The notes: a model not told the origin generated them from the sequence alone. A DNA stretch of 64,000 nt from Cellulophaga sp. BC115SP (GCF_009905545.1 NZ_JAAALB010000004.1:124001-188000), one strand, 5' to 3'. Positions 8,553 to 18,646 are shown, counted from the first letter of the stretch. Translations and numbers: made by a program.

Positions 8553-10364
8553 TTATTCAGGATTGATGATATTGAGTTGTTCTTTGAGTGATTTAGCTTT
8601 GGCTTTGCCCAATAGCGTTTCTAATTCTTCAAGAGGAGCTTCATAAATCTTACTAACCGTTCCAAAATGTTTTAAGAGTTTGGTTGCTGTTATCTTTCCA
8701 ATTCCTTCAATATTTTCGAGTTGACTAATAATGAAATTCTTACTGCGTTTGTCTCTGTGTTTGGTAATACCAAAACGGTGAGCTTCGTCTCTTAGTCGCT
8801 GTATGAGCTTCAATGACTCTGATTTTTTATCAATATAAAGCGGAATACTGTCTTCTGGAAAATAGATTTCTTCAAGTCTTTTAGCAATACCAATAATCGG
8901 AACTTTTCCGTAAAGATTTAAAGCTTTTAGCGCATCACACGATGCCGAAAGTTGTCCTTTTCCACCATCTATAATAATTAAATCAGGCAAGTCTGCTTCT
9001 TCTTCTAAAAGTCTTGAATAGCGACGCGTGATTACTTCATACATCGTTGCAAAATCATTTGGCCCTATGACTGTTTTAGGAGTAAAGTGGCGATAATCTT
9101 TCTTTGAAGGAATCCCATCTTTAAAACAAACCATGGCAGATACAGGATTTGTACCTTGAATATTGGAGTTATCAAAACACTCTATATGTCTAGGAAGAGT
9201 CTTGAGTTGTAAATCATTTTTTAAGGTAAGCAAAACACGCATTTTACGATCGCCACCGCTTTCTTCGGCAACTTGTCGGTCAGCTTTTTCTTTTCTAAAA
9301 TACAATACATTTTTAAGAGACATATCCAAAATTTTTCGTTTGTCTCCAATCTGCGGAAGTGTATTTTCAACGCCTTTAAGTTCAATCGCCAACGGAATAT
9401 TTGTGATGACTTCTTTTGCTTCACTCTGGTATTTATCACGCATTTCCCAAACCATCATGGTCAAGATGTCTTCATCTAGCTCGTCGAGCTTCTTTTTCAC
9501 ATCCCATGTTTGAGTTTGAGTAATAAAGCCATTCGTAATTTTCATGAAATTTAAGAATGCTGTTTGCTCATCGGATACAATTGAAAACACATCAACATCT
9601 TTAATATTGGGATTGACAACTGTTGATTTGCTTTGAAATTTATCTAGAACCAAAAGCTTTTCCTTAAATTCTTGGGCTTCTTCGAATGCAAGTTTTGAGG
9701 CTGCGGCGAGCATCATTTCCTCAAAATACCCCTTAGGTAAACTCAAATTTCCTTTAAGGATATGTTTTGCTTGGTCGATTTCGGCGATATATTCTTCCTC
9801 CTGTTGTAATCCCTCACACGGACCCTTACAGTTACCGATATGATATTCAAGGCAAACCTTAAATTTGCGATTATTTATATTAGAAGGAGTAAGATTGAGA
9901 GAGCAAGTTCTAAACTTATAGAGCTGCCCAAACATCTCCAAAATTGCATACATGGCTTTTTGATTGGCAAATGGTCCAAAGAAAGTTCCCAGTTTTCGGT
10001 CAACTCTTCGTGTGGTAATTACCTTAGGAAAAGGTTCGTTTGTGATGCAAATAAAAGGATACATCTTGTCGTCACGCAACAAGATATTAAACTTTGGTTG
10101 ATACTTTTTAATAAGATTATTTTCCAAAAGTAGGGCATCAAACTCGGTATTAACAATCGTAAATTCGATTTTACGAATTTGACTAACAAGTCTTTTGGTT
10201 TTTCGGTCATGCTGGTTTGATTTTACAAAATAGCTACTAACACGATTTTTAAGATTTTTTGCTTTACCAACATAGATAACAGTTCCTTCGCTATCAAAAT
10301 ATCGATACACACCGGGTTCTTCGGGAACTTTGGCCAATTCGGCCTTATAATCAAAATCACTCAT
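8553..10364 (-). CDS. uvrC: Excinuclease ABC subunit C
   Basis: Nucleotide-excision-repair endonuclease that makes both incisions around a lesion bound by UvrAB. The 603-residue protein has an N-terminal GIY-YIG nuclease domain (EEPGVYRYFD...IYVGKAKNLKNRVSSYF, residues 14-47), a UvrB-interacting UVR segment near residue 200, the RNase H-like C-terminal nuclease (IECFDNSNIQGTNPVSAMVCF, DLIIIDGGKGQ), and a terminal helix-hairpin-helix pair (LENIEGIGKITATKLLKHFG). Length is normal for the family. It stands alone, convergent to gldN and divergent from xylA. Confidence 0.97.
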   Translation of the reverse strand: MSDFDYKAELAKVPEEPGVYRYFDSEGTVIYVGKAKNLKNRVSSYFVKSNQHDRKTKRLVSQIRKIEFTIVNTEFDALLLENNLIKKYQPKFNILLRDDKMYPFICITNEPFPKVITTRRVDRKLGTFFGPFANQKAMYAILEMFGQLYKFRTCSLNLTPSNINNRKFKVCLEYHIGNCKGPCEGLQQEEEYIAEIDQAKHILKGNLSLPKGYFEEMMLAAASKLAFEEAQEFKEKLLVLDKFQSKSTVVNPNIKDVDVFSIVSDEQTAFLNFMKITNGFITQTQTWDVKKKLDELDEDILTMMVWEMRDKYQSEAKEVITNIPLAIELKGVENTLPQIGDKRKILDMSLKNVLYFRKEKADRQVAEESGGDRKMRVLLTLKNDLQLKTLPRHIECFDNSNIQGTNPVSAMVCFKDGIPSKKDYRHFTPKTVIGPNDFATMYEVITRRYSRLLEEEADLPDLIIIDGGKGQLSASCDALKALNLYGKVPIIGIAKRLEEIYFPEDSIPLYIDKKSESLKLIQRLRDEAHRFGITKHRDKRSKNFIISQLENIEGIGKITATKLLKHFGTVSKIYEAPLEELETLLGKAKAKSLKEQLNIINPE

Positions 10365-10540
10365 AGAATTAATTCCTTTGTACAGTAACTAGAACAACAA
10401 ATCTACTTAAAAAATCAACGATGAAAGAGAAATGTTTGAGAGTGATTCTCAAAAGTAGGTAGGTCTAAATCCATTCATCCTTAGCAATATATCCATTCGA
10501 TAAGAATCGAGAATTAATTTGGTTTAAATATTTTTTGATT

Positions 10541-10548
10541 CAAAGATA
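10541..10548 (-). promoter_or_regulatory. Candidate uvrC -7 element
   Basis: CAAAGATA on the + strand reads TATCTTTG on the minus strand, an exact TAnnTTTG match 177 bases upstream of uvrC. The -33 box is not evident. Confidence 0.35.
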
Positions 10549-10578
10549 TAATTGTATTTTCGTGGTAAAATAAAATAA

Positions 10579-10604
10579 CAGAACAGTACAGAACAGTTGA
10601 GTCT
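10579..10604 (+). promoter_or_regulatory. Operator-like repeat upstream of xylA
   Basis: Two CAGAAC units 10 bases apart (10579-10584 and 10589-10594) lie within the 16-mer AGAACAGTACAGAACA (10580-10595), which recurs exactly at 13295-13310 upstream of susC. The site is 51 bases before the xylA start and just downstream of a TATTTTCG sequence (10554-10561) that could be a degenerate -7 element, a plausible repressor position. The regulator encoded at 12055-13071 is the obvious candidate ligand (inference). Confidence 0.6.
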
Positions 10605-10645
10605 CTGTTTAACAAAAAAGCTAACTAAAAAACAATCCCTATAAG

Positions 10646-11977
10646 ATGGCAAACATTACATTGGGCGATAAAGAATATTTCGCTGGTATTGGTAAAATTC
10701 AATTTGAAGGCCGTGAGTCAGACAATCCTCTTGCATTCAAATGGTACGATGAAAATCGTGTGATTGCAGGTAAAACGATGAAAGAGCATTTGCGTTTTGC
10801 TGTTGCTTATTGGCATACATTCTGTGGACAAGGTGCAGATCCATTTGGTCCAGGAACACAGCAATTTCCTTGGGATGTAAAAGCGGGTGCTGTTGACAGA
10901 GCAAAAGATAAAATGGATGCCGCTTTTGAATTCTTTACTAAAATCGGTGCTCCATATTACTGTTTTCATGATATTGACTTAGTTGATGAAGGAAACTCAA
11001 TGAGCGAGTACGAATCAAACCTACAGTCAATTGTTGACTATGCAAAGCAAAAACAAGCAGCTTCTGGTGTGAAGTTATTGTGGGGTACTGCAAACGTGTT
11101 CTCTAATCCACGTTATATGAATGGTGCTTCTACAAACCCAGACTTCTCTGTGGTTGCACACGCTGGTACACAGGTGAAAAATGCGATTGATGCTACAATT
11201 GCCTTGAATGGTGAAAACTATGTATTCTGGGGTGGTCGTGAAGGTTATATGACCTTATTAAACACAGACATGAAACGTGAATTAGCTCACATGGGACAAT
11301 TCTTAACAATTGCTCGTGACTATGCTCGTAAAAATGGATTTACTGGTAAATTCTTCATCGAACCTAAACCTTGTGAACCAACTAAACACCAATATGACTT
11401 TGACTCAGCAACAGTAATTGGATTTTTGAAAGAATACGGTTTAGAAAATGATTTCATGTTGAACCTTGAAGTAAACCATGCTACTTTGGCTGGACACACA
11501 TTCCAACACGAATTACAAGTAGCTGTAGATAACAACATGTTGGGTAGTATGGATGCCAACCGTGGTGACTACCAAAATGGATGGGATACAGACCAATTCC
11601 CTAACAACTTAAATGAATTAACAGAATCTATGTTAATCATTTTAGAAGGAAAAGGGATTACACAAGGAGGTATTAACTTCGATGCTAAAATCCGTCGTAA
11701 CTCGACTAATTTAGAAGATATTTTCTTTGCACATATTGGTGGTATGGATTCATTTGCAAGAGCTTTGGTAATTGCTGATAATATCTTGACAAAGTCACCA
11801 TACAAAAAAATTCGTGCAGACAGATATGCTTCTTTTGATTCAGGCAAAGGAGCAGAATACGAAGCAGGTAAATTAACATTAGAAGATTTGCGTGATATTG
11901 CATTAGCACACGGTGAGCCAGCTCGTACAAGTGGCAAACAAGAACTTTTGGAAAATATCATTAACCAATACATCTAA
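10646..11977 (+). CDS. xylA: Xylose isomerase
   Basis: Interconverts D-xylose and D-xylulose (and can act on glucose) in the cytoplasm, using two divalent metals. The 443-residue protein matches class II XylA. Visible signatures are [14 protein letters not shown] near residue 52, the catalytic-His segment [10 protein letters not shown] near residue 101, [24 protein letters not shown] (metal-binding Glu and neighbouring Lys), [13 protein letters not shown], and the SMDANRGD metal site. A shared operator-like element lies upstream, and the convergent gene downstream encodes a sugar-sensing type regulator. No xylulokinase gene is adjacent, so the next pathway step must be encoded elsewhere. Confidence 0.97.
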   Translation: MANITLGDKEYFAGIGKIQFEGRESDNPLAFKWYDENRVIAGKTMKEHLRFAVAYWHTFCGQGADPFGPGTQQFPWDVKAGAVDRAKDKMDAAFEFFTKIGAPYYCFHDIDLVDEGNSMSEYESNLQSIVDYAKQKQAASGVKLLWGTANVFSNPRYMNGASTNPDFSVVAHAGTQVKNAIDATIALNGENYVFWGGREGYMTLLNTDMKRELAHMGQFLTIARDYARKNGFTGKFFIEPKPCEPTKHQYDFDSATVIGFLKEYGLENDFMLNLEVNHATLAGHTFQHELQVAVDNNMLGSMDANRGDYQNGWDTDQFPNNLNELTESMLIILEGKGITQGGINFDAKIRRNSTNLEDIFFAHIGGMDSFARALVIADNILTKSPYKKIRADRYASFDSGKGAEYEAGKLTLEDLRDIALAHGEPARTSGKQELLENIINQYI

Positions 11978-12012
11978 AAGTAAAAGTTCGTATTAACAGA
12001 ATAATGGATATG

Positions 12013-12047
12013 AAAAATCCCTCTTACGTTTGTGAGAGGGATTTTTT
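12013..12047. terminator. Bidirectional terminator between xylA and the GntR-type gene
   Basis: A stem of about 15 bp (AAAAATCCCTCTTAC, 12013-12027, with GTGAGAGGGATTTTT, 12032-12046), one wobble pair, small loop, T run on one side and A run on the other. Serves convergent genes. Confidence 0.88.
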
Positions 12048-12054
12048 GTGACTT

Positions 12055-13071
12055 TTACAAACTGCCACGAACAATAAGCGAGCATGGGCTTGCGACTTTT
12101 CCTTTTTGTCTATTTCTGACCATTCTACCTGCAATTTTTCCCATTTTTTGGAAGTCATTCGAGATGGTTGTTATACCATCTTCTCCCAAAATTTGTTTGA
12201 TAGGCGTATCGTCATAAGTTAATAGACCAACATCTTCTCCTAATTTTAGACCTTTTTTATTGACATGATTCATAAAACGTATGATATCACTTTCAAGAAA
12301 AAGAATGTAAGCCTGTCCTGCCTCAATACAATCAACTTCAAGGTTGTCGATAATACGGGAGTCTATATCAAAATCATTTGTAAATCTTTTAAATCCTTTG
12401 GTGATACCATTAGGGGTGTATTGAAACTGATTTTTACTTAGAAAAAGCGTAATAGCTTTGTATTTCTTGAGAAGAGGTAATGCTTCCTGCAAACCAGAGT
12501 AGATATTTTCCTCAAAGTTTTGATACAATACTGCATAGTCATTGTCAAACTCATCTATGTCAATATCTAAAACCAATAACTTCTCCTTTGGTATTTGTCC
12601 TACGATATGCGATACATCCTCATTGAAGTGAGGCATTACAATATAAAAGTTATAGTTACCAATATTGTTGATTAAAACGTTCTCAAAGACCTTTAAATCA
12701 TGATAATGGAAGAATAAGTTAATCGCAACATTATCACCGAGAGCTTCTTTGAGTGAATGAAATAACGTTTCTTTGTAAGCATTCATAGCATCAAATAGAA
12801 CAAATACGTGCATGGTTGTTTGCACGTCAGTTGACGCTACAAAATATCCCTTTCCATGTTGAGCCGCCACAATCCCACGTTCTCTCAATTCTTCATAAGC
12901 TCTAATAATAGTCATACGTGCAACACCCAGTGACTGAGTGATTTCATTGATTGTAGGCAGTTGGTCACCACGTTGTAGGGTGCCATTCTGTATTTTTTCA
13001 ATGATATCATCAATGAGTTGTTGGTATTTGGGTTTTTGAGCGTTTGGCTCTATTTGTAAATATTTGCCCAT
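12055..13071 (-). CDS. GntR-type transcriptional regulator with LacI-like sensor domain
   Basis: DNA-binding regulator of 338 residues. Residues about 8-78 form a GntR winged helix (PKYQQLIDDIIEKIQNGTL, GDQLPTINEITQSLGVARMT, YEELRERGIVAAQHGKGYFV). Residues about 85-338 resemble the periplasmic-binding/LacI-type ligand domain (MHVFVLFDAMNAYKETLF, DVGLLTYDDTPIKQIL, MVRNRQKG near the end). This domain pairing is like Bacillus AraR, which senses a pentose. It sits between xylA (convergent) and susC (divergent), and both have the same 16-bp operator-like sequence, so control of this locus by xylose or a related sugar is a reasonable inference. The effector is not proven by the sequence. Confidence 0.88.
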   Translation of the reverse strand: MGKYLQIEPNAQKPKYQQLIDDIIEKIQNGTLQRGDQLPTINEITQSLGVARMTIIRAYEELRERGIVAAQHGKGYFVASTDVQTTMHVFVLFDAMNAYKETLFHSLKEALGDNVAINLFFHYHDLKVFENVLINNIGNYNFYIVMPHFNEDVSHIVGQIPKEKLLVLDIDIDEFDNDYAVLYQNFEENIYSGLQEALPLLKKYKAITLFLSKNQFQYTPNGITKGFKRFTNDFDIDSRIIDNLEVDCIEAGQAYILFLESDIIRFMNHVNKKGLKLGEDVGLLTYDDTPIKQILGEDGITTISNDFQKMGKIAGRMVRNRQKGKVASPCSLIVRGSL

Positions 13072-13519
13072 CTTTAATAATAAATGATTCCAGTCCTTGT
13101 GCCTAAAATGGATAATAGACCAAGTTAGTCAGGAAATTGCTGATATGAAAATTTTGCTTGGTGGTGCGATTAACTTAAGTAGAATAAGTGTGACAATCGA
13201 TAAAGCAATTATGTGTGGTAAAACTAATAAGTTTTTTATAAAAAAATGAAGAAATATTTGCATGAAAAAAATATTATATAGAATTTTACTTCATAGAACA
13301 GTACAGAACACGGTAGAACTTGTATTTTTCTAACACTATTATATGAAGACACTGCATTTTCACTATTCTGTTATTGTATTTTTCTAATTTTTGAAGTAAT
13401 TCAAAAAAAACTAAAAAAAATCCACAGTTTCAAACTAAAGAAAGGAGGTCACCACCAGACAGTAAAGGCACATCGTAACTAATCGTTTTCAGTTCATTAT
13501 TATCCAAAAAACCAATTAT
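13072..13519. promoter_or_regulatory. Divergent control region between the GntR-type gene and susC
   Basis: 448 bases without a gene. It holds the operator-like repeats at 13294-13319, a near-consensus -7 element AATATTTG at 13253-13260 (reading toward susC), and a long AT-rich leader. AAAGGAGGT at 13441-13449 is a perfect Shine-Dalgarno-like sequence but lies about 70 bases before the susC start and has no start codon at the right distance. Confidence 0.45.
13294..13319 (+). promoter_or_regulatory. Operator-like triple direct repeat upstream of susC
   Basis: Three (T/C)AGAAC units with an exact 10-base period: TAGAAC 13294-13299, CAGAAC 13304-13309, TAGAAC 13314-13319. The first two lie in a 16-mer identical to that upstream of xylA. 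A 10-base spacing places the units on one face of the helix. Binding by the adjacent GntR/LacI-hybrid regulator is inferred. Confidence 0.6.
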
Positions 13520-16500
13520 ATGAAAAACAAATTACTAAATTATTTCAAGCATGTATGTGTCTTGAGCTTAATGCTATTGTATGCTGTTTCAACAGTAGCT
13601 CAAGATAGAAAAGTGACAGGTAAGGTTGTTGGTGTTGACAACCAAGGTATTCCAGGTGTGAGTATTATGATTAAAGGTACACGTACGGGTACTACATCTG
13701 ATGCTAGTGGTAGTTTTTCTATCAATTCAAAATCTTCAAGTGACGTACTCGTATTCTCGGGTATTGGCTTTAAAGCAAAAGAAGTTAGTGTAGGAGGTCA
13801 AACAACACTCAATGTTGTATTGAGTGAAGATGTATCTGCTCTAGAAGAAGTAATCGTAACCGGTTATGCCACTACTAACAAAAAAGAATCTACTGCTGCG
13901 ATTTCAACTGTAAAAGCAAAAGATTTAACGGCTGTTCCTTCAGGTAACGTAGAGCAACAATTACAAGGTCGTGTAACTGGGGTAACTGTTATTACTAACG
14001 GTCAACCTGGTACAAGTTCGATTATCCGTGTACGTGGATTTGGTGCACTAGGAGGTAACGAACCTTTATATGTTGTTGATGGTGTTCCTGTTGGTTCAAC
14101 GGACTTCTTATCTCCAGATGACATTGAGTCGACAACTGTATTGAAGGATGCTGCAGCAGCTTCAATTTACGGTGCTCGTGCAGCAAATGGTGTAATCGTA
14201 TATACAACAAAGAAAGGAACAAAGAAAGCAAGAAAATTGGAAGTTAGCTATGATGGTTTGATTGGTTTTACAGACCCCAACGTAGCTGGAGCTCCAAAAA
14301 TGTTGTCTCCACAAGAACAAGCAGATTGGACTCAACAGGCATATAGAAATAACGCTGCTGCTAACGGTACAGCGGTACAATATACACACCCACAATATGG
14401 TTCTTCTGCAACTGCAACATTACCAGACTATTTGTATGCAACTGGTGTAGGTAGTGGTATTAGAGGTACTGTAGATATTAATGCTCTTAGAGCAGCGTAT
14501 GCGGCCAATCCTGGCAACACATTTTTGATTAAGCCAAATAAGGCAGGAACAAACTGGTACGACGAAATTACTCGTGTAGCACCTATTCAAAGACATAGTC
14601 TAGGATTTAGTGGTGGCACCGAAAGTTCTCGCTATTATATTGGACTAGGTGTTCAGGATCAATCTGGTATCTTATTAGCTAATAGCTTCAAACGTTATTC
14701 ATTCCGTGCGAACACAGAATTTGATTTGTCGAAAAAAGTAAGAATTGGTGAAAACTTACAGTTTACTTATCGTTCAGTAGTGGGTCAAGCAGGTGGCAAT
14801 AATGGTTTGGGTATTGCTGATTCAGAATCAGAAGTTTTGGCAGCTTATCGTATGCCAACTATCATTCCCGTATTTGACGAGTTTGGAAGTTACGCTTCTA
14901 CAATAGCTCAAGGTTTTAACAACCCTCGTAACCCTGTTAGACGTTTGATGTTAAACAACAGTAACGACGGTAATTTTAATGTTAATGGTTTTGGTAATAT
15001 CTATTTAGAAGTAGATCCAATCGAAAACTTGACATTACGCTCAAGTATTGGTGGACAGTACAATAACTATTACTATAAAGATTACAACTACAGATATTTG
15101 GGTGACTCTGAGCCTGAAGCATCTAATAGCTTTAGCGAAGGTACAGGCTATTCTTTCTCTTGGGTATTTTCAAATACTGCAAGCTACAAGTTGAAAGTTG
15201 ATAAGCATGCTGCTACAATTTTTGGAGGTATTGAGGCATTAAATACAGGTGTTGGAAGAAACATTGCAGGTTCAGGTATTAATCCATTCTCAATGGATTT
15301 AGATTACGTTAACTTATCAGTTGTACAAAACCCTGTAGTAAACTCATCTTTATTTAGTGGAGTAAACTTCTACTCTCTATTTGGTAAAGTTGACTATAGC
15401 TTCAACGACAAATATTATTTAACTGCATTGGTTCGTCGTGATGGTTCATCAAGATTTGGTGCTAATAGCCGTATTGGTGTATTCCCTGCATTTTCAGCAG
15501 CATGGCGTGTAACTAGCGAAGAATTCATGAAAGAGATTCCATTTATCTCAGACTTGAAGATTCGTGGTGGTTGGGGACAAATGGGTAACTCAAATAACGT
15601 GAACCCTAACAACCAATACTCATTGTATGCGTCTGATCGTGGTACTTCGTTCTATCCAATTTCAGGTACTAACAATGGTGCTGATGCAGGTTTCTATCGT
15701 TCTCGTATTGGTAACCCAGATGCAAAATGGGAAACAGCAGTTACAACTAACATAGGTATTGATGCAACATTACTGAATGGTAGATTTGAAGTAGTATTAG
15801 ACTGGTGGAGAAAAGATACAAAAGACTTGTTGTTCCAAGTACCTCTTCCAGGGGTAGTAGGTGCTTCTGCTTCTGCTCCTTCTGTAAACATTGCTAGTAT
15901 GATGAACTCAGGTATCGATTTCCAAATCATCAATAAAGGTAAGTTAACTAAAGACTTGAAATATGATTTAACTTGGAACAGTTCATTCTTGAAAAACGAA
16001 ATTTCTTCATTGGCTCCAAATGTATCATACTTTGAGGGAACAACATACCGTGGTATTTCTCCAATTCGTAATGCTGTAGGTCAAAGTATTTCATCATTCT
16101 TCGGATATGAAGTGATCGGTTACTTTGCTAGTGCTGACGAAGTGAAAAGCTCTCCTGCTCAAGATGGTGCTGGTGTTGGTCGTTTTAAGTATAAAGATCT
16201 CAATGGTGATGGTAAAATCACACCAGATGATAGAACATTCATTGGTAGTCCAGTTCCTACTTATACTGGTGGTGTAAATATCGGTCTTCAATATAAAAAC
16301 TTTGATTTCTCTACTTATATCTATACATCTCTTGGAAATAAAATCTTCAATATGTCGAAGTGGTTTACTGACTTCTTCGGAACATTTGAAGGTTCTGGTA
16401 AAGGTGTAAGAGCGAAAGATTCTTGGACTCCTGCATTGGGTAACAGTGCTCAAGGGCCAATTTGGGAAAGTGCCTCAAACTTGTCAACAAGTGGTGCTTC

Positions 16501-16762
16501 TAACTCTTGGTACGTAGAGGATGGTTCTTATTTGAGAATGCAGAACCTTTCTATAGGTTATACTGTACCAAAATCAGCTCTTGCAAAATTAGGTCTTTCT
16601 AGAGCTCGTATCAGTGTATCAGCTAACAACATCTTTACAGTTACTAAATACAAAGGTCTAGACCCAGGTGTAGGTGGTGCTGTGGATACAAACTTCGGTA
16701 TCGATGTTGGTAACTACCCTGTAACTCGTAGCTTTAACGTTGGTTTGAACTTAGGATTCTAA
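13520..16762 (+). CDS. SusC/RagA family TonB-linked outer-membrane transporter
   Basis: Outer-membrane beta-barrel of 1,080 residues that imports glycans or other ligands with its SusD lid, powered by TonB. Sequence order: signal peptide (about residues 1-27), carboxypeptidase-like regulatory beta-sandwich (KVTGKVVGVDNQGIPGVSIMIKGT), TonB-box-like LEEVIVTGYATTNKKE, plug domain with the SusC signature (GFGALGGNEPLYVVDGVPVG, ASIYGARAANGVIVYTTKKG), and a C-terminal barrel including LNGDGKITPDDRTFIG and the terminal GLNLGF strand. susD follows 54 bases later with no terminator between them. The substrate cannot be read directly; the xylA neighbourhood and shared operator point to a pentose or xylo-oligosaccharide. 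Confidence 0.95.
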   Translation: MKNKLLNYFKHVCVLSLMLLYAVSTVAQDRKVTGKVVGVDNQGIPGVSIMIKGTRTGTTSDASGSFSINSKSSSDVLVFSGIGFKAKEVSVGGQTTLNVVLSEDVSALEEVIVTGYATTNKKESTAAISTVKAKDLTAVPSGNVEQQLQGRVTGVTVITNGQPGTSSIIRVRGFGALGGNEPLYVVDGVPVGSTDFLSPDDIESTTVLKDAAAASIYGARAANGVIVYTTKKGTKKARKLEVSYDGLIGFTDPNVAGAPKMLSPQEQADWTQQAYRNNAAANGTAVQYTHPQYGSSATATLPDYLYATGVGSGIRGTVDINALRAAYAANPGNTFLIKPNKAGTNWYDEITRVAPIQRHSLGFSGGTESSRYYIGLGVQDQSGILLANSFKRYSFRANTEFDLSKKVRIGENLQFTYRSVVGQAGGNNGLGIADSESEVLAAYRMPTIIPVFDEFGSYASTIAQGFNNPRNPVRRLMLNNSNDGNFNVNGFGNIYLEVDPIENLTLRSSIGGQYNNYYYKDYNYRYLGDSEPEASNSFSEGTGYSFSWVFSNTASYKLKVDKHAATIFGGIEALNTGVGRNIAGSGINPFSMDLDYVNLSVVQNPVVNSSLFSGVNFYSLFGKVDYSFNDKYYLTALVRRDGSSRFGANSRIGVFPAFSAAWRVTSEEFMKEIPFISDLKIRGGWGQMGNSNNVNPNNQYSLYASDRGTSFYPISGTNNGADAGFYRSRIGNPDAKWETAVTTNIGIDATLLNGRFEVVLDWWRKDTKDLLFQVPLPGVVGASASAPSVNIASMMNSGIDFQIINKGKLTKDLKYDLTWNSSFLKNEISSLAPNVSYFEGTTYRGISPIRNAVGQSISSFFGYEVIGYFASADEVKSSPAQDGAGVGRFKYKDLNGDGKITPDDRTFIGSPVPTYTGGVNIGLQYKNFDFSTYIYTSLGNKIFNMSKWFTDFFGTFEGSGKGVRAKDSWTPALGNSAQGPIWESASNLSTSGASNSWYVEDGSYLRMQNLSIGYTVPKSALAKLGLSRARISVSANNIFTVTKYKGLDPGVGGAVDTNFGIDVGNYPVTRSFNVGLNLGF

Positions 16763-16816
16763 TCGTTCAAGAGTACCAACAAAAAGTAATTCTAATTTTA
16801 AAATCGAAATCCATTT

Positions 16817-18562
16817 ATGAAAAGATATTCAAGTGCAAAAAAGGCAATCATTGCTACTTTGACATTGACTACTTTGGTATTCTCATGTAAAGAAGATACT
16901 TTCTTGACAGTGTTACCAACGGGTTCATTGGCTCAGGCGCAATTAAGTACTAAAGCTGGGGTTGAAGGCTCTTTATTGGGAGCCTATGCAATGTTAGCTG
17001 GTAAAGGTTATACTCGTTTCGCTGGTCCAAACAACTGGGTATATGGTTCAATTTTGGGTGGTGATGCCAATAAAGGTACCGACCCTGGTGACTATACAGC
17101 TATCAACCCAATTCAACGTTATGAAGCACCAGCTACAGACGGAGATATTAATGGTAGCTGGAATGCAAAGTATGAAGGTATTAGCCGTGCAAACACAACG
17201 ATTCGTTTGGCTACAGCCTCAACAGAGCTATCAGATACTGATAAAAAACGTATTATTGCTGAAGCTCGTGTTTTAAGAGGTCACTTTTATTTTGAGTTGA
17301 AAAAAATCTTCAATAGCGTTCCATACATCGATGAAACAAAAGATTATGGTACTGGTATTGAGAAAGTAGCAAATACTCCTGATTTCTGGGATAAAATTGA
17401 AGCTGATTTCAAAGCAGGTATGGATAACTTACCAGAAACATTGGATCAAGCTGGTCGTGTGAATAAGTGGGCTGCTGCTTCATATTTAGGTAAAACATAT
17501 TTGTTTGAAAAGAAATATACAGAGGCAAAAGCTATTTTCGATCAAGTAATTGCTAATGGTAAAACAACGAATGGTAAGAAGTATGCCTTAGTAGCTAAAT
17601 ATGCAGAGATCTTCAACGCTGAAAATGACAACCATGAAGAATCGATATTTGCTGTTCAAACATCAATGAATACAGGTAGTACGAACAACTCTAACGCATG
17701 GGATGATTTGAACTATCCATACAACACAGGTGCTAATGGTCCTGGTAACTGTTGCGGATTCTTTCAACCAAGTTTCTCATTGGCGAACTCTTTCCGTACA
17801 GATGCTAATGGTTTACCTTTATTAGATGGTTCTTACAACACAGGAAGTAATCAGTTAGTAAATGACTATGGTGTTGAATCAAATGCTGCATTTACACCAG
17901 ATCAAGGTAATCTTGACCCTCGTATTGACCACTCTATCGGTCGTCGTGGTATTCCTTATTTAGACTGGATAGATCACCCTGGAAAAGATTGGATTCGTTC
18001 TCAACCTTATGCTGGTCCATATTCTCCTAAAAAATATGTGTACTACAAAACTCAGGAAAATACATTGACAGATGGTAGCTCATGGACGCGTGGTTATGCT
18101 ACAATGAACTATACAATTATCCGTTTCGCTGACGTATTATTGATGGCAGCTGAAGCTGAAGTTGAAGTAGGTAGTTTAGAAAAAGCACGTGAGTATGTTA
18201 ACAGAGTGAGAGCTCGTGCAGCAAACCCTTCTGGTTTTGTGACAAAAGCTGGTAAGCCTGCCGCTAACTATGTAATCAGTTTGTACAATACAGCATGGAC
18301 TGACAAAGCTGTAGCTCGTAAAGCTGTGCGTTTCGAACGTAAACTTGAGTTATCTGGAGAAGGTCATAGATTTTTTGACTTAGTTCGTTGGGGTGAAGCA
18401 GCTACAGAATTAAATGCATATTTAGCCTATGAATCTAAATTCTTAGTTACTATGTTTGGTGGTGCAAAATTTACAGCTAGCAAAAACGAGTACTTACCAA
18501 TCCCTCAAACTCAAATTGATATTCAAGGTAAAGATATCTTGAAGCAAAACCCTGGTTATTAA
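16817..18562 (+). CDS. SusD/RagB family outer-membrane lipoprotein
   Basis: Surface lipoprotein that caps the upstream SusC barrel and binds substrate. The 581-residue protein has a lipoprotein signal ending VFSC (Cys24), the SusD opening TVLPTGSLAQAQLS with the conserved early YAMLAG helix, TPR-like helical segments (ARVLRGHFYFELKKIF; KWAAASYLGKTYLFEKKYTEAKAIF), and the C-terminal SusD block (YTIIRFADVLLMAAEAEVEVG, VRFERKLELSGEGHRFFDLVRWG, YLPIPQTQID). It forms an operon with susC; a terminator hairpin lies about 30 bases after its stop codon. Confidence 0.95.
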   Translation: MKRYSSAKKAIIATLTLTTLVFSCKEDTFLTVLPTGSLAQAQLSTKAGVEGSLLGAYAMLAGKGYTRFAGPNNWVYGSILGGDANKGTDPGDYTAINPIQRYEAPATDGDINGSWNAKYEGISRANTTIRLATASTELSDTDKKRIIAEARVLRGHFYFELKKIFNSVPYIDETKDYGTGIEKVANTPDFWDKIEADFKAGMDNLPETLDQAGRVNKWAAASYLGKTYLFEKKYTEAKAIFDQVIANGKTTNGKKYALVAKYAEIFNAENDNHEESIFAVQTSMNTGSTNNSNAWDDLNYPYNTGANGPGNCCGFFQPSFSLANSFRTDANGLPLLDGSYNTGSNQLVNDYGVESNAAFTPDQGNLDPRIDHSIGRRGIPYLDWIDHPGKDWIRSQPYAGPYSPKKYVYYKTQENTLTDGSSWTRGYATMNYTIIRFADVLLMAAEAEVEVGSLEKAREYVNRVRARAANPSGFVTKAGKPAANYVISLYNTAWTDKAVARKAVRFERKLELSGEGHRFFDLVRWGEAATELNAYLAYESKFLVTMFGGAKFTASKNEYLPIPQTQIDIQGKDILKQNPGY

Positions 18563-18591
18563 TTTTAACCAATTGTAAATTGCTTTAATAC

Positions 18592-18625
18592 AAAAGAGAT
18601 GGTATATATTGCCATCTCTTTTTTT
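18592..18625 (+). terminator. Terminator after susD
   Basis: An 11-bp stem (AAAAGAGATGG, 18592-18602, with CCATCTCTTTT, 18612-18622) and a T run. The hairpin covers the upstream in-frame ATG at 18599, which argues for the later start of the next gene. Partial read-through into that gene is possible. Confidence 0.8.
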
Positions 18626-18646
18626 ATAAGATTTAACTCTAATATC

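Noticed and set aside
11569-11973. 134-codon frame antisense to xylA
   Set aside because: Opposite strand of a conserved enzyme, no support.
18599-18646. Upstream ATG as start of the FG-GAP lipoprotein
   Set aside because: It lies inside the terminator hairpin after susD, and the added residues precede a proper lipoprotein signal at 18647.
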